From Harmothoe impar (Eukaryota; Annelida; Polychaeta; Phyllodocida; Polynoidae), in assembly GCA_947462335.1 (NCBI GenBank), contig OX381704.1, positions 20,290,442 to 20,354,441 of the forward strand: 64,000 nt of DNA, given 5' to 3'. The position numbers were made by a program, and so were the translations under genes. Positions within the stretch are counted from its first letter, which is position 1. The number at the start of each line of letters is the position of its first letter. The notes below the pieces were generated by a model. The model was not told where the DNA came from. It did no database searches and saw nothing but the letters and a program-made list of their open reading frames with translations. Shown here in pieces: positions 24,201 through 36,200 of this stretch.

Positions 24201-27200
24201 ATATACGTCAAAGGTGATTAATATAAGAGCAAGCGTAACAATACAAGAACAGTGCGTGACAATTGAATATCTGAAACAATTTAATGTTGGCAATCAAAGT
24301 ACAAAAAATGTATCAGGTATGTAGGCTATATGTACCAATCTACAAAAGATAAAATTGGCTCGACTTTCCTGGTGAGTTTAATCAAAGACATTGTCGAGAA
24401 GCTCGTGGATCGTTGCTGTTGTGGAAGTGAATAAACTGTCATAAACTGGGACTTGTTTGATGTTGGTTATCATTTATTGAGGGATGAAGAAATACGTTAA
24501 AGGGGGACTCTACTATAGGTAAGACATAGAAGTTGAATCTTTGAGTACTGACTGGTGTGTTCTTGTTGACGTCGGTGATGGTGACATCGGCTCCTTTCTT
24601 GTTGACCAGGTAGGTCACTTCGTCCGCGATACCTTCCAACAACTCACTGGAGCAGGCCAGCGCCAACAGCGTCTTACCTGAGGTATTAGGGTACAGGGTT
24701 CTCATCAAGACAACAGGACAGGCATTAGGGTACAGGGTTCTCATCAAGACAACAGGACAGGCATTAGGGTACAGGGTTCTCATCAAGACAACAGGACAGG
24801 CATTAGGGTACAGGGTTCTCATCAAGACAACTGGACAGGCATTAGGGTACAGGGTTCTCATCAAGACAACTGGACAGGCATTAGGGTACAGAGTTCTCAT
24901 CACGACAACAGGACAGGCAGTAGGGTACAGGGTTCTCATCAAGACAACTGGACAGGCATTAGGGTACAGGGTTCTCATCAGCACAACAGGACAGGCATTA
25001 GGGTACAGGGTTCTCATCAGGACAACAGGACAGGCATTAGGGTACAGGGTTCTCATCAAGACAACTGGACAGGCATTAGGGTACAGGGATCTCATCAAGA
25101 CAACTGGACAGGCATTAAGGTACAGGGTTCTCATCAGGACAACAGGACAGGCATTGGGGTACAGGGTTCTCATCAAGACAACTGGACAGGCATTAGGGTA
25201 CAGGGTTCTCATCAAGACAGTCTATCTGAGAGTACGGAGGCAGATCAGGTACCACTCAGCCATGTTATAATCCCTGACATTTTAAAATTAAACATGTTGT
25301 CCAGAGGTGATCATCGCGTGAAGAATACAGGCAGTCAGGGCCTTGGGGAAGCGACCATTGTATATGTTTTCTCCACATGTAATATGACTCTAATAAATCT
25401 TATATAGGTAATTACCCGAGGAACTTACCTTGGTTAGTTGTGAAGGGGAATTGATGTTCTAACGATGCCTCAGCACCACTAGTTGGGCTGAGGAGGACGA
25501 GGGAGAAGACACCGGACCGGAAGTCGTCAGTTTAGAGCGGGAGCATCAAGGGGAGAATTACATAGGACCTAAATCATGAATTAGAAATAGGAATTACCTA
25601 AACTTTTATATTAAATTACCAATACAAAAACAATGCCTTAGGGGATGGAGGGTGGGCCCTCGTCCTCCTCAGCCCAACTAGTGGTGCTGAGGCATCGTTA
25701 GAACATCAATTCCCCTTCACAACTAACCAAGGTAAGTTCCTCGGGTAATTACCTATTCTAACTCTCCCGTCAGCACCACTTGTTGTGCTGTCGGAGAACA
25801 AGGGAGAACTTCAAAGCTATTAATTCTTCCCCGGGTCAGACCCTTCTAATTAAATAATAAAAGAGTCATCTTTTAATAATAACAACTTTATTGTTCATAA
25901 AATCGAACAATCCTTAACAGTGTAAAAACCTCTGTCTTTTTGAGGAATAAATAAACATCTTTAAATACCTTCAGTATTTTGATCTAACAGTCAACCATGA
26001 TAACTCTCACTAGATCCACTACCAGTGGTCCATTGTCAACAAAATTAAAACTTATCACTTTTTCATAATACTTATGTTTTGGGAGTAACAGTTTAACAAT
26101 TCCCCAACTCAACAACAGTTTAGGCTGCATCTAACAGCGCTTCTCCAACATCTTTTTGTGGAGCTACTACTACTTTCTTCAAATAGTATTTCGCCATAGT
26201 GGCTTCACTTCTCCAGGATCCATACTGTAACAACAGATCAGTTGAAATCCCTAGTCTAGCACCTGCAGAGCATCCAGCTCCTCTCAAGGAATGCGCTCCA
26301 AAGTTCTTGGTGTTTATGCCACTCGCGCGCATTGTTTGCAGAATCCACCTGGAAATTGAGTCTCTTGACACTCCTTCATATGGAGAAATAAAAGACACGA
26401 ACAATTGCTGAGAAGCTCTGATGTTCGCTGTCCTTTGGATGTAACGCTTTAGCGCTCTTACAACACACAATCTCACATCTTGGTGGTAGGGTTTGAATGT
26501 CACCTTCAGGAGCTTTTCTCCTGTTTTGGCTGTTTTCATCGGGAACAACAATACAAAAGAAATTGAGCCATCATCACTTTCTTCCATTTTGTCAAGACTC
26601 AAAGCCATAGCCATTTGGCCTCTATGTCCCGAAACAAGTAGCATCAAACATAACACTTTCTTGCCTAATCTTTCTAGGCTCATTTGTGAGTTTCTGCCCC
26701 AATACTTCAACGTCTTAAATACTAGTCTTACATCCCAGAACTCAGTATGTTTTGGGCTCGGCGGATTTCTCAAATATGCTGTCCTCACCGCCCTGGTAAC
26801 CCAGTAACGCCTCCCCATCGTATCTTGATTTGTCGTCTTGGGGAGGACCACAGATAAAGCACACCTGGCTGCATTTATTGCACCAAAAGAAAACTTTTGC
26901 TCAGACATTAGTCTCAAAAATTCACAAACCTGTGCCTCTGAGGCGTCAAACTTATCTACGTTCTTAACTAGACAATGAGTAAACCATTTCTTTATGTATT
27001 GGTTATACACTTTTTGAGTACCTCCTTTCCAACTTTCAATTAAGAATTTTGCCGTTGCTCGGCTACATTTTAATTCTCTCATTAGAATGAATTCTAAATC
27101 TCGAAAAAAGTCAAACTTAGTCCTTTTGGAAACATTTTGTCGAAGTCTCTGTTTGGTTTGATGTTTCCCTTTTTCCTTCCGATGACTACTCTTCTGCGTG

Positions 27201-30200
27201 CCCTTCCCGCAAGCCTCGGGTACCAGGGGGCAGCCAACCACTGGGGTGCAACGACAATGGCCTTCCTGGGGGCGTCCACCAGCATCTTCTGGAGCACTCT
27301 GGGCAGTAGTCTGGGAGGAGGAAACACATACACAAAAAGGTCAGTCCATGACGTTGTAAACGCATCCACATGTATAGAAGCCGGGTCAGGTTTATATGAC
27401 ATGTACAAGGGGCATTTTGCATTCTCCCTAGAGGCAAACAAGTCTACGTCTGGAACTCCAAAGATTTCACAGAGTTTTCTGAACAGCTTATCACTGAGAG
27501 ACCATTCTAAATTGTCTGCAAATACTCTCGATGCCTTGTCAGCTGCATCATTCATACACCCAGGTATAAATGAAACAGTGATCCAGTGTCCCTGTCTTTC
27601 TAGCCAGTCCCAGATTTCTCTAGCCTCTTCATGGCACTCTAGTGACTTCACTCCTCCCCCTTTATTAACATACGCCTTTGCTGTAGTGTTATCTGTAGTT
27701 ACATGTACATAGGTTGGTCTTGAAGGAAGAAAAGACTGAATTCCTAAGAGGATAGCTCTAATCTCCAATATGTTAATATGAGCCATTTCTTCAGCCGACC
27801 ATCTCCCATTGGCTTCTACTCCCAAACAGACAGCCCCCCAACCTTCATTGCTAGCATCTGTTTCAATGATCATATCAGGTTCACCCCTGATGACTCGACA
27901 ACCATTTTCAACATTATCATGCCACCATAGAATGTCCTGTCTTGCTTCTGGGGATAACGTCATAGTTTGAGTGTAGTCTCTGCCCGTCCTTACCAGCGCA
28001 GAATTCTTGTTTCTTTCAAGAACTTTGATGTGCGCTATGCCATAGTCTATCGCTGGTGTGTATGCTGTCATCAACCCAACTAATTCAGCTACAGATTGGA
28101 TAGTAGGAAATTCTGTGGACAGCATGTCCGCAGTACTTTCCTTCATCTTTGCCACCTTATCAGGAGGAAGGTAAACAATGCTATTATGAGAATCCAGCAT
28201 AAATCCCAGAAACTTCATAATAGTTGAAGGTACAAGTGAGGATTTCTTGGGGTGAATTACAAACCCAACACTATCCAATAGGTAAGCCAATTCTCTAGTC
28301 GACTCTGCACAACTTTCAAAAGTGTTCCCAATAATGAATACATCATCAATATATTGAAAACACTCAATGCCTCTTCTATGAGCTTCGGCAAACACTGGGG
28401 CCAAAATTTTTGTGAAAATTCTCGGCCCACACGATAATCCATTGGGTAGGGATGTGTATTGATACAGATCCCCTCTCCAATAGAATCTGAGGTATTTCCT
28501 ATCTGATTTAAGGAAATTTACAGAGTAGTAAGCATCCTTAAGATCAAGCGAAGAGAGGTGAGAGTCAAATTGCATGAGTTCCAGGGCTGTATTCAATCCA
28601 TGCATTTTGAAATGCTGGTATTCTACAAATTTATTTAGCTGTGTTAAATCCAGAATAACCCGGACCTCACCATCTGGCTTTGGCCTTGGAAAAATGTTAG
28701 AGATCCATTCCCCAGCACAATGTGTGGCCGGTTCTATCACTCCTTTCTCTAACATCTTGTCAATTTGGATATCAATCGCTAAAGATTCCTCCATCCCAAG
28801 ATTGTATGGGAACGGTACAGAATTTTGAATAGGTTTAGCCACAAAAGGAATCCGCATAGCTCTCACCTGCTCCAACACCCATCTATCTCCCGTAAAGTCA
28901 GACCATACAGCAACATAATGTGTTATTTGTCCTGCTTTAAAGTTCTGGGGTGTATGTACCAAAGCACTAACATCAATGACAGGGGGGATAGACATGAAAG
29001 TAGACACACCTGACGAACCCACCTCTAGCCTCGTCGACGTTTGTAGTCGTCCTTGTCTTTCGGGTATAGGTTGTCTAAAGGGGAGTGGTGATCCAGATCT
29101 TTCCCGTCTCGGCGACCCCCTCGTCCCGAGCCTCCCCGACGTCCTCCCCGGCGCCCTCGACCGGGGGGAGGGGCTCCTCGAAAACCCCCTCGGTTCGAGT
29201 GATACTGGCTGTTTGCTGATTGGCCTCCTCGGCCACGCCCCCCTCTGCCTCTCTGAATACCCCGGCCTCTAGGCTGTCTAGGCGGGCCCATCAAGTCTCT
29301 CACCAGCTTATCTGACTTTTTAGCACTGGCGACCGTTTCCTCAACGTTGCTGCCAAACAGGTTGTCTCCACTCACATCTGCTTCTACCACTGAATGCACC
29401 ACTCTTCTGTCAAGGTTTGGTCTAAGGGCCTGTCTCCTTCTTCTCACCACTGATGTATTAGCATAGAAAGCTAATTGCATTGCATCAATAGCCGCACTGC
29501 CAGTGGCGGCCAACTGGTCATCTCCAGACTCCCCTCGGCTCACCATTAATTCCAACATTGGCAGTATAGCAACAATCGAGGCCAGGATGGCCGATTGGGT
29601 CAGTTGTAACTCCTTATCAGCCCTCTTCGTTGCATAATCGACATCTTCAGATCTATAAAAACCTGGGTCCATCCGGGGGGCCACCAACGAAGCTGCATTT
29701 TTAGGCGGTGGGTATTTTTCAATCAGTTCTTTGGCTTTAGACAAGTCTTTGCAGTTCTTATGAAATGTCGAGAGAAGCTTGGCCATACCTGGGGTAACAC
29801 TGTTGGACACATTTTCACGCTCTGCGTCCCTGACAGCAGCTTGTGCTGCCGCTGCAAATGGGCTGTCATCCCAATCCTGGAACGGGTCTTGCTCTTCCTC
29901 TTCTCCTGCCGTTTCATCTGGTTTCTTGGCAGGTTTGGCCTGTTTAGCTGCTTTCTTGGCCTTAGGCTGAGGAGTAGGAACAGGAGTCACATCCCCCTGT
30001 CCCGGTGGGATTGACTTGTCCGTCGAGGCAGTGGATTGGACCACTGAACTGGGCCGAGTCTCATTGACAGTGCTGTTGACAGGAGTGTTAACCTCGGTCA
30101 ACACCCGGGCCCCCGGCGCCGCTTGTGACACCGAATCTTCATGAGTGATTTCATCAAACAGGAAACTTGCTGCATAGTCAGAATGCTGTGAATTACTCAT

Positions 30201-33200
30201 CCTGCTTTCCCTACGCCTTCTCTTTGGTGGGGGAGAAACAGAATGAGTCGGCAGTCGTCGTCTGTCATGACTGTCATGACTGTCATGACCACCACGTGCG
30301 TCACGAGCAAACCTCTGCAGTCTTTCCTGCCTTAAATGTTCTAAGTCCATTCTCTGTCGTCTCTTTTCTAGCATAATGCTGTAGTCAGCCAGCCTTTGTC
30401 TCTCTCTTCTCAGAAACTCCTCATCATCCATGGACTCATGGTAATCCTCAGAGAGTTGCCAGTCGGCGAAACCACGCCTCCTGGACCGGCCCCTTGACTG
30501 GGATCGGGCCGCATGAGTTGACACCTCGGAGTCAGCTTCAGCCTCGGCGTGCTCAGCCTGCTCAGCCTGCTCTGTCTCCTCCTGAGCATTTTGGGATTCA
30601 GAATACTCCACTTGGCTTGCTTGCTCTTCAGCTTCAGCTTCAGCGTTCACTTCCCCCAGTAACGAACATTCATCGTTGGAGTGTGACATGTTGAGAACCA
30701 AGATGGCGACCTCGTGGTCGCACGTGTCGTCGCAGAGAACTCCGTCTATCTGCAATACACAACAAGAAAACTGGTTAGCGCCGCCAGCCAGAAACGGTAC
30801 AATACTTTAAAAGTAATGTATCGCGTTTTTTAGCTCCAATGAGCGTAAAAATTAAAGAAAAACCGAAGAAAACTCTTCACTTACCACGCTGCTCTTTCCA
30901 CCAACTTCTGTCTGATCCTGATGCGCACGCGCAACTGACGACTTCCGGTCCGGTGTCTTCTCCCTTGTTCTCCGACAGCACAACAAGTGGTGCTGACGGG
31001 AGAGTTAGAATTAATAAATTTTATCACAGATAAAGAATACCGGATTCAACGTAATAAGCGCCCCCCATGGCTGTATCATACAGACTACTTGACCACCTCA
31101 GTAGGCTCTACAGTGCTTCTACTCACCCCTATGCCTTCACACCTGGCTTGGCCTTAACACCTGGACAGGTGTGAAGTGTTTCATGTCACACAAGGTGTGA
31201 AAAACAGTAACAAAATCGGACAAACATCTTGAAAAAATCTGAAAAAGGGGGGGGGGGTGGGCGCTCATTAGGGGGAGGGCGCTTATTAGGTCGAATACGA
31301 TATCTATATTTTCCCTATGAGACGTACCTTGGTCGTCCTGGAAGTTGATGTCTATGCCTGGCTGCTGCAGGAGGAGGTCCACGATCCCCATGTGACCCTT
31401 CAGGAAGGCGATACCCAGCGGCGCCACCTTGATATAGCACAGGAAATAAGGTTACATTCTATGGTAAATACTAATATCTTATTGTCTCAACTACAACTAT
31501 AAACGGTATTTTAATACGTTAAGGGCAGCATAGTACCATAATGATTAGCCTAATGCACTATACTCTTTGTCAACATAATGCATGAATGCAGCCCTGGCGA
31601 CTCGTCAGGGCTACATTCATGCATCATGATGCTTCAATGCAGCTTTGAGTTACTCGCCAGGGCTTCATGAATGCATCATACTGACAAAGGCTCAATTGTA
31701 TTAATTCACAACCTAGCCCTAGAGGGTTTACTATTAGTTGACTGACCTGCCAGTCGTTGGACTTGACGGGGTCTGCGCCGGCCTGTATGAGGGTCTGCAC
31801 ACAGAAGTACCAGCCGTAGGCGGCGGCGTAGTGCAGGCACGTGTTACCGGACGAGTCGGCCTGGTTAGGGTCCGCCCCCAGACTCAGCAGGTAGGAGGCC
31901 ACGTGTGCCTCGCCGTTCATCACTGCGTGGATCAACGGCGTCCTCTGGAGCTTGTCTGAAATAAGGTGTTATGTTTGAGTTTATCGTGCATTAATTGTAT
32001 ATTACACTATTTTACACACTTTTATAGGACCAGCATTATGTAAAGTCGCTATATCCATAATCGAAATCGGTGGATTGTCTCATCAATTGATATCTATCCT
32101 TAGAATTTTGTGCCTTTTATCTCTTGACTTCTCTTGATATTCAGAGATGTAAGTCAGGCATTGACAGAACCTGAAAAGTTACTTGATAATCCTGAAAATC
32201 CCAATATTGAGTGTTGATTTGATGAAAGCAGAACCTTTTTTTCTGGGAAATCTCTGACCACTTCCTTACATCTCTGTATTTGCTAATACGAGTGACTGGG
32301 TAGCAGATGAAACTCATTGAAACCAAAATAGAACTTCGTTCATGAGATTCACTTCAATGAAAAGTTATACCGTAAAACGTCGCGAATCAGACCCCAGTGC
32401 TGATTATAGGATGCCCCAACTTGGGGTGTAGCCTATAAATGAGTTGCAGTATTTCAGAGGTTTTACGGTAATATGTTGACTTGTACCTTTCTCCTCGACA
32501 CGCGCCTTCTCCTTGATGAGCATCTTGATGATGGGCATGTTCCCCCTGGAGGCTGCGATCATTAACGGAGTCACACGGTTCTTTCCCGCGCTGAGTTTCT
32601 TGTGGACGTCTACGCCATACTTTATGAGGGACTTGACCACCTCCTGCACAACACAACAGGCAACAGGTTAGAGCTGTAACCCTTTAAGGACAGATGTCAT
32701 TAAAGATGACATTTGTCATCATGATGCACCAATGCAGCCCCCACGAGTAACTCGCCGGTGCTACATTGGTGCATCATGCCGACCCTTCGGGAGTATAGAT
32801 CTCAACTGTGTAGGGTCGGCATGATGCTTGAATGCAGCACTGGTGAGTTACTTGCTAAGGCTGCATTCATGCATCATGACGACCAAGGGTATGATGCATT
32901 AATGGCTGAACCACATTATACAAACCCAGAGACTGCCAAAACAACAAGTAGCAAATGTTATCATTTTGTTCAACCTTTTGGAGGAAATCACATAAAGTAA
33001 AACATAGAAATTCCTGCCAAACAGCAGGAACTTGCAGAGCTACCAAATGATGCACTTACGGCTTGATCCTTGGCGACTGCCAGGTGAATAGGACAGTAAG
33101 TCTGGTATTGGTTAGGTTTCTGGATGGGGCGGTCAATCCCCCCGATACCGTAACGGCTGACGGTCTGTTTTGGCCCCTCGTCATCACTGCCGTCCTCATC

Positions 33201-36200
33201 TTCGTCCTCGTCCTCCTTCTCGGCCGCCATCTCTGATTTAGCTACAAGAGGGAGGCGGATATTTAGTACTGGTGACGAATTGTTACGTATTGGGCTTGAT
33301 ACGGTCCCAAAGTTGCTCTCTGGGCTGCATTGGTGTATCACGCCATCAAATGATTATGAAACTGAAGGCAGTACCTTTGGCTAAACTAACCCTGGATCAT
33401 CATATCATTTATCGAGTAAGCAGTAGAGTTGGTTATGATACCTACCCTTGGCCTGTCTGAGGAGAAGTTCCACGTTGTGTACACGCCCCATCTCACAGGC
33501 TATCATCAGGGGGGTGAAGCCGGAGCTGTCCGGCTCGTCAGGGTCCACTCCTCTACAGGCAGAAAACACCACTTTATTTTTCAACTAATTCAATATCAGT
33601 TCAAATTTTAGTACAGATACTAGATGGTATAAACACTTAGTAAAAAAGTAATCAATTAAATCTTAATTCCAATTATACATTGTGATACTTTTTGTGATAC
33701 TTTAAAAAATCACTAAACGACAATATAGCATCACACATGGGAGACCCTGTGTTTACTGCAATTTTACTGATACATGTATATAATACCACTGGGGCCAACA
33801 AAGGCAGTGACAACTTGACCCACTTGTTCATGAGGTATTCCAGTGGGCCTGTTCCCTCGCATGCAGCAGCGTAGTGGATTGGCCGACGGTTGTTTTTGTC
33901 GGTTATACCATATTCTGGCAGTACGCTGAACAGTTTACTCATGTATTTGGTGTTTGGATTGATCGCAGCACAATGCAGCGGGGTAATCTGAAAGACATGC
34001 AACGTACAATGGTTTTAATAACAAATATATAAAATAAAAAATAAGACTTTCTAAAACAGAAACAACAATCTTACTAAACTAATTATGTCATACCATCAGA
34101 TAACTAATACTTTTCATCTATCTTTTATCTAAAGTGCTATTTCTAACATCAAAGAAGAATGTAAATAGAATGTACATATACGTGCATGTGGACACATGCT
34201 ACTCTATAAGAAATTGTGACTTACATTCACGTTGTCCCACGACTTCTTTTTGATTGAGGCCTCACGGAGACTGGTCTTCCGTAGTTCCTCCTTGTCAAAC
34301 TCCATCACCTAGAAAGCAGACGACATTTACATAATTGAATACCAAGACATCACACAGACCAGTGTCCTTGTCTGCCGACATATCTGAACCTGATAAGGAG
34401 CCTAGCAAAGAGTTACTTTATAAAGGCAATATATGGGAAAGGGTGTTAAAATTCCATATCGCAAGAGACTTAATTTATCTACAACAGAAGAAAACATCGC
34501 AAAATACGAAAGCTATTCAAAATATGCTTTGAACATGAGCACTATTTTTAATACCATTATTTAAAGAGAAAATAGCAAAAGGTGATTATTTCCTATAACA
34601 TTGCAGTTGTATGGAGACTCTTTGGCCTGTTCAATAGGCATAGCAACAACAAGGCTTCTGCTCCAGAGAATACTACCATTGTGTACCGTTATGTATTTGT
34701 TTGAGTCATGGTTCTATTTCATCATTTCTTCAAAGCGAGATCACAATTCATCAGAGATGCCACTCAGTGGTCGACGACAAGTAGGAAATCTTAGAATTTT
34801 GGTCAATTTTCTGTAGGAATTTGGAAATTAACATAATTTAATACAGGAATGCCAGCCAAAATGTAGGAATTCCTGCAAAAGTAGGAAAAGTGGGATCTCT
34901 GATTCATGTCAGCCAAATAGGAATTGGCTTATTTATGATTCATAACCAACCTCTCGTGCCAATGTGTTAAAGGAGCTGTTTCCTCGCTTCTCGCGCTGTT
35001 CCAATAGTGTGGCCGCAAGCTTCCGGTGGCCGGCACGGATGGCAGCGCTGAGGCTGCTATCGGTGTAATGGTACTGTAATAGATGGCATGAACATGATAT
35101 ATGTATATAAAATGACCATTGGTTATTGAAAATACTAGCCCATTGGATTATTTTTGTCTACCCGCATTCAAACGTGTACCCCCTGTCAATAAGGGACTCA
35201 CCTGTCAATTTAATGATAGCGTCTTGAATAGAATGGGACTTTCTTTTCAAATTCTGGTTCTAGAAGGAAAATCTATGGTGTTTTCAGTTTTGAATTTTGA
35301 GAATAAAGAACAATTTGATTCCATGTTTGTGTAATGGAATGGTTTCCATGGCAACAGAAAAAAGGTATATGTACTCCTTTTCTAAGCAATGCCACAGGCT
35401 CTAAGAATGGATTCCAATAAATAACTAGGGATCGCTTATCACTATTTATGCTCAGAACTCAGACCATAAAGATGCATCAGGATTAATATATTCATGAGAC
35501 CTCAAGAAAAAAAGTGGCATCCCTGTATCCCTATCTGACAATATCCAGGAAGTTAGGTTTGTACTTACGCTGCCTGCATTGTTGGTGCTTATCAGGAGTG
35601 TATCAAGCGTCTTCTTGGATGCCCCTACAGTCATGCCGTATTCTATATACTGTTTAATATTTACACTCCGACGCGTGAAACTGTCATCCTGAAATCAAAT
35701 GTTGTCATAAATTATTTGTTCTACAAAGCTAGCTTCTCTGTTACAGTGTGATTCAATTCTGACTTGTATTTCATGAGCATTACACCAATTAATACAACAG
35801 ATGATTATGAGCATAGGATTACCTCTTGGCTTCAGAATATTTTTGAATGTATAGGAATGTAATTTCCTGTCGAACAGAGTTGCACCAGTAACCGGCACTC
35901 GCTAATGTTGCAATCATGCATAATGCCTATCTTACGATGTTGATCCACTGCTGAAGGGTCGACATGATGCACCAATGCAGCACCTGCGCGTTATTCGCCG
36001 GGGCTGGAATGGTGCATCATGAAGACAATTGCTGCTTTCATTCAACATGTCCTATAAAGTCCCAAAAGGCCAACATACCTTGGTGAGAGCGTTGTTTCCT
36101 TCCTTACTGCCACGACTCATGCTAAGTGCCCTCACTGCTGGGATATGGAGCGACGCCCGGTTGTATCTTTAAACACGAATAAATATGAATGTGTAAGCGA

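Larger units (their letters stand above)
25755..31011 (-). mobile_element. DIRS-type tyrosine-recombinase retrotransposon
   Basis: About 5.26 kb with ~54-bp inverted terminal repeats (25755-25808 and 30958-31011) and three ORFs on the minus strand: gag-like, RT/RNase H, and tyrosine recombinase overlapping the RT end. Presence of a recombinase and lack of integrase or protease define the DIRS order. Each ITR holds the hairpin CCGTCAGCAC...GTGCTGTCGG. All ORFs are open, so the copy may be recent. It sits in host intron 18 in host orientation. Confidence 0.92.

Noticed and set aside
24439..25215. 258-residue minus-strand ORF as a separate gene
   Set aside because: It is the minisatellite run into exon 19 and then past its donor into intron; kept only as a possible exon extension.
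25440..25540. Hammerhead-type ribozyme in the foldback hairpin
   Set aside because: The conserved CUGAUGA and GAAA core segments are not present in the right order.
26199..28828. Plus-strand ORFs across the DIRS element
   Set aside because: Antisense shadows of the RT and recombinase frames.
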